Origin: an uncultured Porphyromonadaceae bacterium
GTDB taxonomy: Bacteria > Bacteroidota > Bacteroidia > Bacteroidales > Muribaculaceae
Reading direction: 5' to 3'
Length of the DNA: 30,659 nt
Assembly (NCBI GenBank): GCA_900550645.1
Contig: URTA01000032.1
Coordinates: forward strand, 1-30,659
The translations under genes were made by a program, and so were the position numbers. Shown one piece after another: positions 8,624 to 16,761 of the stretch. The number at the start of each line of letters is the position of its first letter. Within the stretch, counting starts at the first letter, position 1. The notes under the pieces are model-generated. The model made no database searches. It was not told the origin of the DNA and worked only from the letters and a program-made list of their open reading frames with translations.

Positions 8624-9148
8624 TTATTTTTTGCGGGCTACTACGATGCCACCGATTATACATGCCAAAAGCAGCACACTGACAGCCTCAAAGGGGAGCA
8701 GGTACTGGAACTTGCCGGTACCGAGCAGAGCCGTACCGATCTGCGCCATATCCACATCGCTGCTTGCAAGCGCGGTGCCGAGGGTAATGTCCTTGGCAAC
8801 AGGCATCGTGAACAGGGCAGCAAGGAGCAGGACAGCTCCGATGACCGAGCAACTGATACCTATGATGCGCTTGTGCGACGTGAGCAGTGAAGTTTCGTCA
8901 TCGGGGCGATGAGTCAGCAATATCGAGAACACAAACAGCACCATAATGCCGCCAGCATAGACCGCTATCTGCACTGCGCCAAGGAACTGATAGCCGAGCT
9001 GGAAATACATCACGGCGGTAGCGAGCAGAACAAACAACAGATAGGTGGCGGAACGTAAGATCTTGCGAGACCTGACAGTCATCACCGAAAAGACGGCGAT
9101 GACGATAGCCGTCACGCAGTACAAGATAATATTTCCTACAGATTCCAT
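8624..9148 (-). CDS. nuoJ: NuoJ, complex I membrane subunit
   Basis: A 174-residue protein with five predicted membrane helices. Characteristic NuoJ segments are VLLATAVMYFQLGYQFLGA (TM3, with its pi-bulge region) and VQIAVYAGGIMVLFVFSILL. It sits between nuoI and nuoK with very short gaps, the conserved order in bacteria. Length is close to E. coli NuoJ (184). Confidence 0.97.
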   Translation of the reverse strand: MESVGNIILYCVTAIVIAVFSVMTVRSRKILRSATYLLFVLLATAVMYFQLGYQFLGAVQIAVYAGGIMVLFVFSILLTHRPDDETSLLTSHKRIIGISCSVIGAVLLLAALFTMPVAKDITLGTALASSDVDMAQIGTALLGTGKFQYLLPFEAVSVLLLACIIGGIVVARKK

Positions 9149-9157
9149 TATGTAATA

Positions 9158-9715
9158 TTATTTATTTTCGTCGTTAGGTGTCGCGGGCTTGTCCGCAGGC
9201 TTCGGCGCGTCAGCCTTGGGGGCTGCGGCAGGTGCGGCTGCGGGCTTGGGAGCGGGCAGCGGCGGATTCTCGAGGCCGGCGTTCAGCTCCTTGACCAGTT
9301 TTTCGCGAGTGAAGACCGCTTGCTCGAAATCATTGGAGAACTCGAGCGCGCCCTGCGGGCAAGTGGTCACACACAGCATGCAGAATGTGCAGCTGCCCAG
9401 GTCGTAGTGGTACTTGTCGAGTACTCTCTTCTTCTTGCCGTCGGGCAGGTCAATCATCTTGTTGTCAAGCTTGATTGTGCCGTTGGGGCAGTTCATCTGG
9501 CAGATGCCGCAAGCGATGCACTTGTGGTGCCCGTCCACATTTTTCAGTGTCAGGCAAGCGCGGAAACGCTCCGGTATCTCGAGTGTCTCCCGGTTTTCGG
9601 GATAACATTCGGTGATTTTCTTGGTGACAAGTTCCTTGCCGGTAACAGTCATGCCTGTTACCAGGGAGGTAATGCCCTTGCCGACCGAAGTGAAATATTC
9701 TTTGATGCTACTCAT
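9158..9715 (-). CDS. nuoI: NuoI, complex I 2[4Fe-4S] subunit with Ala/Pro-rich tail
   Basis: A 185-residue peripheral-arm subunit that carries electrons through clusters N6a and N6b toward NuoB. The two ferredoxin motifs are complete: Cys66-69-72-76 (CIACGICQMNCP) and Cys109-112-115-119 (CTFCMLCVTTCP). Residues 1-30 form the amphipathic membrane-facing helix region. The last 38 residues (148-185) are an unusual low-complexity tail of Ala, Pro and Lys not needed for cluster binding. It is the first nuo gene after the embedded atp block, 36 bases past atpG. Confidence 0.97.
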   Translation of the reverse strand: MSSIKEYFTSVGKGITSLVTGMTVTGKELVTKKITECYPENRETLEIPERFRACLTLKNVDGHHKCIACGICQMNCPNGTIKLDNKMIDLPDGKKKRVLDKYHYDLGSCTFCMLCVTTCPQGALEFSNDFEQAVFTREKLVKELNAGLENPPLPAPKPAAAPAAAPKADAPKPADKPATPNDENK

Positions 9716-9751
9716 AAAAAATAGTTCGAAAAGATTAGTCGAGATTTAATG

Positions 9752-10645
9752 TCAATGTTGTACCTGACCGCCGAGTATGTCAAGCAGCTCGGTGGTTATG
9801 CTCTGCTGGCGCAGCTTGTTGTATTCCAGCTGCAGTTCTTCGAGCAGCTTGCGGGCGTTGTCGTTTGCGCTCTGCATAGCCATTACACGTGCTGCCTGTT
9901 CGGAAGCGCGGTTTTCGAGCGTTATCTCCTGCATCGCCGAAAGCACAAACATCGGCAACACCTGGCGGAAAATGCTGTCCGCGCCCGGCTCGAAAATGTA
10001 CATCTTGTTTTCGTCCTTGACAGGCTTCGTGGCTTCCTGAGCTATGGCCGCGCTGTCTACGGGGAGCATCTGCTCGTATTTGAGACGCTGACGCGCCATT
10101 GATATGAAGTTGGTGTAAACGGAGTACACCATATCGAAGTCATGGTTGAGAAAGCCCTCCTGGAGCTTCATGGTGAAGGCATTTACAGCCGCGCCGTCCA
10201 TCTTGGAATCGACACCTGCTACACGCACCACTGAGATATCGCCGTCCTGAAGTTTTGCGACAGCTTTGGCTATCTTGCGTCCCACGGGATAGATAACGAA
10301 CTTGGTGCCATTGCCATACTTATCGCGCATCTCGTTGATGACCGAGAGCGTATGCTTGAACACATTCATATTGTAGGCACCGCAGAGGCCATCGTCACTG
10401 CCGTATGCCACCAGGCATATTGTCTTGACCTCACGGTTCTCTATGAGCGGGGAGTTGAACGATTCACCCGACTCCAGGATATGCCCCATGATGGACTGTA
10501 TCTGGTTCTTGTACGGGAGGAGCTGACGCAGCGACTGTTCAAACTTATGAACCTTGGCCGACGAAATCATCTTCATCGCACCCGTAATCTTCTCAGACGA
10601 GGAAACGGAACCAATCCTGGTTTTAAGTTCTCGTAATGTTGCCAT
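9752..10645 (-). CDS. atpG: AtpG, F1 ATP synthase gamma subunit (central shaft)
   Basis: A 297-residue rotor shaft of F1. The N-terminus MATLRELKTRIGSVSSSEKI and the C-terminus RQQSITTELLDILGG form the conserved coiled coil. The central segment VAYGSDDGLCGAYNMNVFKH matches the gamma signature (GLCG-N). It is the last gene of the atp block and is separated from atpA by 98 bases, the widest spacer in the whole unit, which contains a GC-rich hairpin. Confidence 0.97.
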   Translation of the reverse strand: MATLRELKTRIGSVSSSEKITGAMKMISSAKVHKFEQSLRQLLPYKNQIQSIMGHILESGESFNSPLIENREVKTICLVAYGSDDGLCGAYNMNVFKHTLSVINEMRDKYGNGTKFVIYPVGRKIAKAVAKLQDGDISVVRVAGVDSKMDGAAVNAFTMKLQEGFLNHDFDMVYSVYTNFISMARQRLKYEQMLPVDSAAIAQEATKPVKDENKMYIFEPGADSIFRQVLPMFVLSAMQEITLENRASEQAARVMAMQSANDNARKLLEELQLEYNKLRQQSITTELLDILGGQVQH

Positions 10646-10690
10646 TGAATGTGTTGGTAGATTAAATTTAAGTTGTTTGGGGTTGTTGCC

Positions 10691-10718
10691 GGCGGGGTGT
10701 CATTGACGGCACCCCGCC
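10691..10718. promoter_or_regulatory. GC-rich intercistronic hairpin between atpA and atpG
   Basis: GGCGGGGTG (10691-10699) and CACCCCGCC (10710-10718) form a perfect 9-bp, nearly all-GC stem with a 10-base loop in the 98-base atpA-atpG spacer. No T tract follows on either strand, so it does not look like a full terminator. A processing, stabilising or attenuating role is inferred. Confidence 0.65.
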
Positions 10719-10743
10719 TGATATAGGATAGTTAGGTTTTGTA

Positions 10744-12321
10744 TCAGTCTTTGTACTTTGCAGCTACTTCGTCGGCGCACTTGCGGAGCTTCTCCTCGAT
10801 TTCGGGGGTCAGCTTGCCGGCACGCAGTTGCTTGAGCACGTCCTCGTCATAGCGGGACTTGACGAGCTGGAGGAACATTTCCTCAAACTCGGGCACTTTG
10901 TCAAGGGGTACGTTCTCGAGCAGGCCGTTCACGCCGCAATATATCACAGCCACCTCGTTCTCAACAGCCCACGGCTTGTACTGCGGCTGGATGAGGAGCT
11001 TCTGGTTCTTGCGGCCACGGTCGATGACCTTGGCAGTCACGGGGTCGATGTCGCCGCCGAACTTGGTGAACGACTCGAGCTCACGGAACTGTGCCTGCGC
11101 AATCTTCAGCGTACCTGCGACCTTCTTCATACACTTGATCTGGGCGTTACCGCCGACACGCGATACAGAGATACCCACGTTGATGGCGGGACGAATACCC
11201 TGGTTGAAGAGCGCAGACTCAAGGAAGATCTGACCGTCGGTAATTGAGATCACGTTGGTCGGGATATATGCAGACACGTCACCGGCCTGAGTCTCGATGA
11301 TAGGAAGCGCAGTCAGCGAACCGCCGCCTTTCACCATAGGCTTGAGAGCCTCGGGCAGGTCGTTCATTGATGCAGCCACCTCCTGATTGTCGATAATCTT
11401 CGCCGCACGTTCCAACAGACGCGAATGCAGGTAGAAGATGTCACCGGGATAAGCCTCGCGGCCCGAAGGACGCTTCAGCACGAGTGATACCTCACGGTAA
11501 GCGACGGCCTGCTTAGACAGGTCATCGTAAACGATGAGGGCATCGCGGCCGGTGTCACGGAAGAACTCGCCGATTGCTACACCCGCAAACGGGGCAAGGT
11601 AACGCATCGAAGAGGAGTCAGAAGCAGAAGCTGCAACGACAACCGTGTATTCCATTGCGCCGTGCTTCTCGAGCGTATGCACGAGAGCGGCGATAGAGGA
11701 GGCCTTCTGCCCGATAGCCACATATATGCAATATACGGGCTTGCCGTCGAGGTAGTTCTGACGCTGGTTGATGATAGTATCGACGGCGATAGCGGTCTTG
11801 CCGATCTGGCGGTCGCCGATGATAAGCTCACGCTGTCCACGGCCGATAGGAATCATCGAGTCAACGGCCTTCAGGCCGGTCTGCAACGGCTGGGTCACCG
11901 GCTGGCGGAAGATTACTCCCGGAGCCTTGCGCTCCAACGGCAGGTTGATACGGTCACCGGAAATCGGCCCTTTGCCGTCTACCGGCTCGCCGAGGATGTT
12001 GATGACACGTCCCAACAGACCCTCACCGACGGGGATAGATGCGATTTCACCCGTGCGACGCACCGACATATTTTCGGTGACAGAGTTAACGTTGTTGAGC
12101 AACACTACACCAACATTGCTTTCTTCCAGGTTGAGAGCGACGCCCTTGACACCATTCTCAAACTCTACAAGCTCATTTGCCCGGACATTGTCAAGGCCGT
12201 AAACGTGAGCCACACCGTCGCCGACATCGAGGACAGTACCGACTTCGTCGAACTTTGCCTTTGAGCTGACGTTTTCGAGCTCTTGTTTCAGTATATCAGA
12301 TATTTCGCTTGGGTTAAGCAT
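10744..12321 (-). CDS. atpA: AtpA, F1 ATP synthase alpha subunit
   Basis: A 525-residue F1 subunit that alternates with beta and binds nucleotide non-catalytically. The Walker A loop GDRQIGKT is at 169-176, and the arginine-finger segment SVSRVGG at 386-392 (Arg389). Between about 308 and 335 the protein has a slightly longer loop (DNQEVAASMNDLPEALKP) than E. coli AtpA, before GGGSLTALPIIETQAGD; this looks like the Bacteroidetes version. It starts one base after atpH. Confidence 0.98.
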   Translation of the reverse strand: MLNPSEISDILKQELENVSSKAKFDEVGTVLDVGDGVAHVYGLDNVRANELVEFENGVKGVALNLEESNVGVVLLNNVNSVTENMSVRRTGEIASIPVGEGLLGRVINILGEPVDGKGPISGDRINLPLERKAPGVIFRQPVTQPLQTGLKAVDSMIPIGRGQRELIIGDRQIGKTAIAVDTIINQRQNYLDGKPVYCIYVAIGQKASSIAALVHTLEKHGAMEYTVVVAASASDSSSMRYLAPFAGVAIGEFFRDTGRDALIVYDDLSKQAVAYREVSLVLKRPSGREAYPGDIFYLHSRLLERAAKIIDNQEVAASMNDLPEALKPMVKGGGSLTALPIIETQAGDVSAYIPTNVISITDGQIFLESALFNQGIRPAINVGISVSRVGGNAQIKCMKKVAGTLKIAQAQFRELESFTKFGGDIDPVTAKVIDRGRKNQKLLIQPQYKPWAVENEVAVIYCGVNGLLENVPLDKVPEFEEMFLQLVKSRYDEDVLKQLRAGKLTPEIEEKLRKCADEVAAKYKD

Positions 12322-12322
12322 C

Positions 12323-12865
12323 TTAGTTGCTGGATATTAAGGTATGACGTAATTGTTCGATTTCATTGCTAATGGAGGCATCGAGGCGGTTGTTGTCAAC
12401 ATCGATGACGAAGCCGCCGATGATGTCGGCATCCACCTTGTGACGTATCTCCAGTTCGCGTCCGGGGTAAGCCTTTCGCACCAGACTGTCAATTCGGTTA
12501 CGCGCCTCCTCGCCGAGCTGCGAGGCAGTGACAATATCGACGCTGGAAATCTTGTTGACGCGGCGATATATCTTGCGGAACTCGAGAGCCATCTGAAAAG
12601 CGAACTCCTCCCGGTTGTGATTGAGAATAAGGTCAATGAACGACTTGTAGACCTCATCAGCCCCCTCAGCGGCAGCTACAAGCAAACGGCGTTTGTCATC
12701 GTGGCTGACGAAAGGATTAGCCAGGACCTTGCTAAGGCTCGGGTTACTCTCAAAGGAGGCAATGACCGACTTCATCACGTCATAGACCTGCTTCGTGTTC
12801 TTGTTGTCCTCGGCATGCTTGAACAATGCCATGGCATATCTCTGTGGGATAAGACCGTCGTACAT
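12323..12865 (-). CDS. atpH: AtpH, F1 ATP synthase delta subunit (stator)
   Basis: A 180-residue stator subunit that ties alpha to the b stalk. The N-terminal helical domain (RYAMALFKHAEDNKNTKQVY) and the C-terminal segment (GGFVIDVDNNRLDASISNEI) match the OSCP/delta family. Length agrees with E. coli AtpH (177). Its position between atpF and atpA, with gaps of four and one bases, is the usual order. Confidence 0.96.
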   Translation of the reverse strand: MYDGLIPQRYAMALFKHAEDNKNTKQVYDVMKSVIASFESNPSLSKVLANPFVSHDDKRRLLVAAAEGADEVYKSFIDLILNHNREEFAFQMALEFRKIYRRVNKISSVDIVTASQLGEEARNRIDSLVRKAYPGRELEIRHKVDADIIGGFVIDVDNNRLDASISNEIEQLRHTLISSN

Positions 12866-12869
12866 GAGG

Positions 12870-13364
12870 TTAGTTATTCTCGATTTCGTCTAACAATTTA
12901 TTGACAAGCTCGCTTTGTGCTTCGTCAGATTTCATCTGGCGGCGCACCATCTTTTCTGCTATTTCGATAGCGAACTTGCTCACTTCGTTCTTGAACTGCA
13001 GTTCGGCTTCTTTGCGTGACTGGTCAATGGCGACCTTTGCGGCATCCATGACCTTCTGGGCTTCCTGCGAAGCCTCGTTGCGAGCATCCTCGATGATCTG
13101 AGTCTTCATCTTGGCTGCCTCACGCAAGATTTCCGCCTGCTGTTTCTGTGCCTCGCTGATATACTTCTCAGCTTCGGCACGCGCATTGTCAAGCTGCTCC
13201 TTTGCCTCGCGAGCATATTCGACACCCTTGTCTATGGTGTCGGCGCGTGATTCCATTTGACTGATAATCACAGGCCAACCCCATTTCAAAAGGATAACGA
13301 ACAGCACTACGAATGCAACGAACATCCATATTACCAATCCGCTGTCAGGCGTGAACAATTCCAT
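12870..13364 (-). CDS. atpF: AtpF, Fo ATP synthase b subunit (peripheral stalk)
   Basis: A 164-residue protein with one N-terminal membrane helix (about residues 10-28, LVIWMFVAFVVLFVILLKWG) followed by a long charged helix that dimerises as the peripheral stalk (rich in Ala, Glu, Lys and Gln). Length is the family norm of about 156-165. It lies between atpE and atpH as expected. Confidence 0.96.
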   Translation of the reverse strand: MELFTPDSGLVIWMFVAFVVLFVILLKWGWPVIISQMESRADTIDKGVEYAREAKEQLDNARAEAEKYISEAQKQQAEILREAAKMKTQIIEDARNEASQEAQKVMDAAKVAIDQSRKEAELQFKNEVSKFAIEIAEKMVRRQMKSDEAQSELVNKLLDEIENN

Positions 13365-13385
13365 TAATCCTGATGGTTTATGAGA

Positions 13386-13628
13386 TTAGAGGAAGAGTGC
13401 CAGAGCAGAAACGATGACTGCGAAGAGGGCAACACCCTCGACGAGAGCCGCGATTACGATCATCGAGCTACGGATGTCGCCGGCAGCCTCAGGCTGGCGT
13501 GCGATAGCCTCCATGGCCGATGAACCGATTTTGCCGATACCCAGACCGGCTCCGATTGCTGCTATACTTGCTCCGAGAGCTGCACCAAGTGCGGCAAGTG
13601 ATTCCACCGCTAAGATCATTGATAACAT
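13386..13628 (-). CDS. atpE: AtpE, Fo ATP synthase c subunit (rotor ring)
   Basis: An 80-residue hairpin of two membrane helices joined by the polar loop ARQPEA (about 43-48). The ion-binding carboxylate is Glu64 in AALVEGVALFAV. Positions that supply sodium ligands in Na+-type rings (Gln in helix 1; Ser-Thr after the Glu; Tyr further on) are Ile31, Gly65, Val66 and Phe69 here, so a proton-type ring is predicted. Its leader is exceptionally A-rich, fitting the need for many copies of c per complex. Confidence 0.97.
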   Translation of the reverse strand: MLSMILAVESLAALGAALGASIAAIGAGLGIGKIGSSAMEAIARQPEAAGDIRSSMIVIAALVEGVALFAVIVSALALFL

Positions 13629-13679
13629 AGTAATTCTTTGTTTTTGTGTTATTTGTTATTGATATTTTTCTTGTATTGG
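13629..13679 (-). promoter_or_regulatory. A-rich translation leader of atpE
   Basis: Read on the coding strand, the 51 bases between atpB and atpE are about 63% A (32 of 51) with only two G and no Shine-Dalgarno match. A-rich, unstructured leaders raise translation in Bacteroidetes, which rarely use Shine-Dalgarno pairing. A translational enhancer for the high-copy c subunit is inferred. Confidence 0.5.
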
Positions 13680-14942
13680 TTATGCCTTTGCTACTGCTGC
13701 ATCTTCTGCCTCATGCTCATGCGGGTTCTCATGGGACATGCCGATGAACATGGTAGAAAGCATCGTGAATACATAAGCCTGAATGAAGCTGACAAGCACG
13801 TCAAGCAGCAGCATAAAGACTGTGAAGAGTATCGACACCACAAGCGACCCGCCGGTAGCGGCAGCGCCAAACGCGGTGAAGATGAATATCAGCGACACCA
13901 GCGTAATGACGATGATATGGCCGCCCATCATGTTGGCGAAAAGACGCACACAGAGCGCAGCGGGCTTGGTGAACACACCGAACACCTCGATGAGCTGCAT
14001 GATGGGAATGGGGAACTTGAGGAACATCGGCACGTCAGGCCAGAATATTTCTTTCCAGTAGTGCTTGCTGCCACGTATATTGGTGACAATAAACGTAAGC
14101 AACGCCAGCACGAGGGTTATGGCGATGTTGCCTGTCAGGTTTGCGCCGCCGGGGAAGATGACTATCAGTCCCAGGAGGTTCATGGTCAGGATGAAGAAGA
14201 AGCAAGTGAGGAGGAACGGGCCGAACCTCTTGGCCTTGCTGCCGAGCGTGCTTTTGATTACGCCGGTATAGACGAAATCAATGAGCATCTCCATGAATCC
14301 CATGCCCTTGCGCGGGGCTTTGAATCCCTTGCGGCGATAATAACGCGCTACGGAAATCACCCAAATAGACACGAACAATACGGTCAGGATGAGGGCAAGG
14401 ACATTCTTGGTTATGGAAATGTCGAAAGGCTTCGACTCGCGGTAATACTGTCCGTCGAAATAGACATATCCGTCCACGACAGCGTGTTCACCCTCTCCAG
14501 CCTCGCCGATTTCGGCAGCCTTGGCCTCTACGTCAGACTGCTCGGCAGCGTCAAGGGGGAAGCACTGCACAACCTTGTTCTTGTTGTTGCTGGCATGGGC
14601 GATGACAAAATTGTATGTTTTGCCGTCACGCTCCTCTGAGTACATAACCGGCACAACTTCCTCTTTCTCCTTGCCGTCCTCGCCAACGACTGATTTCAGC
14701 TCGGTGAGGCGCGACGAAGAGAAGCAGAACCAGTTGCCGTCCTCGGTTCTGACGATTACGGGAAGCGGGATTCTGCTGGTGTGGCTGAAAGGCACTTCCC
14801 AGCCGTAGCCGTCGCCGAGGTGGTGGAAAATGATCTCCTTGACGTTTACCTTGCCGTCCTCGCTGCCGCCGCTGGCGTAAGCAGGGCATGACAGCAGGAA
14901 TGCCAGTATCATGGAGAACAATATGGTTATTTTTCTTGACAT
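13680..14942 (-). CDS. atpB: AtpB, Fo ATP synthase a subunit with exported N-terminal domain
   Basis: A 420-residue stator channel subunit. The core membrane part starts near residue 180 and contains the essential arginine, Arg333, in ALCVRLFANMMGGH. In front of it lie a signal peptide (about 1-23, ending CPAYA) and some 155 polar residues, absent from E. coli AtpB (271 residues), that should face the periplasm. Long N-termini of this kind are known in Bacteroidetes AtpB proteins. It follows atpC by 11 bases; no atpI-like gene stands between them. Confidence 0.97.
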   Translation of the reverse strand: MSRKITILFSMILAFLLSCPAYASGGSEDGKVNVKEIIFHHLGDGYGWEVPFSHTSRIPLPVIVRTEDGNWFCFSSSRLTELKSVVGEDGKEKEEVVPVMYSEERDGKTYNFVIAHASNNKNKVVQCFPLDAAEQSDVEAKAAEIGEAGEGEHAVVDGYVYFDGQYYRESKPFDISITKNVLALILTVLFVSIWVISVARYYRRKGFKAPRKGMGFMEMLIDFVYTGVIKSTLGSKAKRFGPFLLTCFFFILTMNLLGLIVIFPGGANLTGNIAITLVLALLTFIVTNIRGSKHYWKEIFWPDVPMFLKFPIPIMQLIEVFGVFTKPAALCVRLFANMMGGHIIVITLVSLIFIFTAFGAAATGGSLVVSILFTVFMLLLDVLVSFIQAYVFTMLSTMFIGMSHENPHEHEAEDAAVAKA

Positions 14943-14953
14943 CGTTTATGCTG

Positions 14954-15190
14954 TTAGAATATGCAGACGGAGATGATGTTATTGTCAACATCAGCCAGTC
15001 CTCCGGCAATCGCGTAGGTATGCTCGTCGCCTTGCGGAGTGCGGTAAGCGACCTTGCCCTTCACGAGTACGGAAATAAGCGAGGCGTGGTTGTTCAGCAC
15101 GGTGAACGAGCCGAGTTCCCCGGGGAGGGTCACGGCCTCCACCTCGCCGTGGAAGACTACCTCATGTGATGAAATGATCTCGAGTGTCAT
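14954..15190 (-). CDS. atpC: AtpC, F1 ATP synthase epsilon subunit (short form)
   Basis: A 78-residue protein consisting only of the N-terminal beta-sandwich (MTLEIISSHEVVFHGEVEAV; LPGELGSFTVLNNHASLIS). The C-terminal helical hairpin that inhibits hydrolysis in E. coli (139 residues in all) is absent, and there is room for neither a frameshift nor a second piece before atpB 11 bases later. Short epsilon subunits are usual in Bacteroidetes. It couples the rotor shaft to the c ring. Confidence 0.95.
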   Translation of the reverse strand: MTLEIISSHEVVFHGEVEAVTLPGELGSFTVLNNHASLISVLVKGKVAYRTPQGDEHTYAIAGGLADVDNNIISVCIF

Positions 15191-15213
15191 GGTCAGGACA
15201 ATTGAAATGAAAA

Positions 15214-16716
15214 TTACTTGACCTCCTCGAGCATCTTCTTACCCTTGGCGATAGCCTCGTCGATAGTGCCGACGTTGAGGAATGCCTGTTCGGGATATTC
15301 GTCCATTTCGCCGCTGAGAATCATCTTGAAGCCACGGATAGTTTCCGACAGGGGAACCATCACACCGGGGAGGCCGGTGAACTGCTCTGCCACGTGGAAC
15401 GGCTGCGAGAGGTAACGCTGTGCACGGCGTGCGCGTGCTACGACCAGCTTGTCCTCGTCGCTCAACTCGTCAACACCGAGGATGGCGATGATGTCCTGAA
15501 GCTCGTTGTACTTCTGGAGGAGCTGCTTGACCTGCTGAGCCACGTTGTAGTGCTCCTCGCCGATGATGTTCGGGTCGAGGATACGTGACGTTGACTCGAG
15601 GGGGTCAACGGCGGGATAGATACCGAGCTCGGCAATCTTACGGCTAAGCACAGTAGTTGCGTCGAGGAAGTTGAAGGTAGTCGCCGGGGCGGGGTCGGTC
15701 AAGTCGTCAGCCGGCACATAGATAGCCTGAACTGATGTGATGCTGCCCTGCTTGGTAGAGGTGATACGTTCCTGGAGGATACCCATCTCAGATGCCAGCG
15801 TAGGCTGATAACCCACGGCAGAAGGCATACGGCCGAGAAGTGCGGACACCTCAGAACCGGCCTGTGTGAAACGGAATATGTTGTCAATGAAGAGAAGAAT
15901 CTCCTTGCCGCCGCCGTCCTGGTCGCGGAACTGCTCTGCCACTGTCAGACCGGAGAGCGCAACGCGGAGACGTGCGCCCGGCGGCTCGTTCATCTGGCCG
16001 AACACGAGCGTGGACTGCGACTCGTTGACCTGCTTCATGTCAACGTCGTGCAAGTTCCATTCGCCCTTTTCCATACCCTCTTTGAACTTGTCGCCATACT
16101 TGATGACACCGCTCTCTATCATCTCGCGCAGCAGGTCGTTACCCTCACGGGTACGCTCTCCCACACCAGTGAACACGGAGAAGCCGTTGTGTCCCTTGGC
16201 GATATTGTTGATGAGCTCCATGATGAGGACAGTCTTGCCCACACCGGCACCGCCGAACAGACCGATCTTACCGCCTTTTGAATACGGCTCGAGCAAGTCG
16301 ATGACCTTGATACCGGTAAAAAGGATTTCGGTAGAGATAGCCAGGTCGTCAAATGCGGGGGCAGGCTGGTGAATGGCTCGCACCTGAGTATTCTCGAGGT
16401 TTGCCAAATGGTCGATAGGCTCGCCGACCACATTAAGAAGACGGCCCTTGACCTGTGAACCAGTCGGGACAGAAATTGGTCTGCCGAGGTTCTCGACTTT
16501 GACACCACGACGTACACCGTCGGTGCTCTCCATGGCGACACAGCGCACTGTGTCCTCGCCGATGTGCTGCTCTACCTCCAGTATGAGGGCCTCGCCGTTG
16601 TCGCGCTCGACCTTCAACGCCGTGTAGATAGGGGGAATGGATTCTTTGCCACAGTCAAACGAGACGTCGATCACCGGGCCTATCACTTGAGTTACTGTTC
16701 CGAAATTAGCACTCAT
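15214..16716 (-). CDS. atpD: AtpD, F1 ATP synthase beta subunit (catalytic)
   Basis: A 500-residue catalytic subunit. The P-loop GGAGVGKT is at 155-162, the catalytic Glu lies in GERTREGN (186-193), and the C-terminal DELSDEDKL motif is present. A longer loop (YGDKFKEGMEKGEWNLHDVD, about 206-225) replaces the short E. coli segment before FGQMNEPPGARLRVALSG; this is typical of Bacteroidetes. It is the first atp gene and lies only 45 bases after nuoH, with no promoter motif in that spacer. Confidence 0.98.
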   Translation of the reverse strand: MSANFGTVTQVIGPVIDVSFDCGKESIPPIYTALKVERDNGEALILEVEQHIGEDTVRCVAMESTDGVRRGVKVENLGRPISVPTGSQVKGRLLNVVGEPIDHLANLENTQVRAIHQPAPAFDDLAISTEILFTGIKVIDLLEPYSKGGKIGLFGGAGVGKTVLIMELINNIAKGHNGFSVFTGVGERTREGNDLLREMIESGVIKYGDKFKEGMEKGEWNLHDVDMKQVNESQSTLVFGQMNEPPGARLRVALSGLTVAEQFRDQDGGGKEILLFIDNIFRFTQAGSEVSALLGRMPSAVGYQPTLASEMGILQERITSTKQGSITSVQAIYVPADDLTDPAPATTFNFLDATTVLSRKIAELGIYPAVDPLESTSRILDPNIIGEEHYNVAQQVKQLLQKYNELQDIIAILGVDELSDEDKLVVARARRAQRYLSQPFHVAEQFTGLPGVMVPLSETIRGFKMILSGEMDEYPEQAFLNVGTIDEAIAKGKKMLEEVK

Positions 16717-16761
16717 CTTGTTGTTTGATATTTATAGGGGTAATGTTATTTATTATCTGTA

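Noticed and set aside
9716..9751. Possible separate promoter for nuoI-N in the atpG-nuoI spacer
   Set aside because: The closest string, TAATCTTTTC, lacks the final TTTG of the -7 element at the right spacing, and no -33 element precedes it.
13638..14639. Rightward open frame of 333 codons opposite atpB
   Set aside because: It is antisense to a clear AtpB gene, starts in the A-rich atpE leader, and has no recognisable motif.
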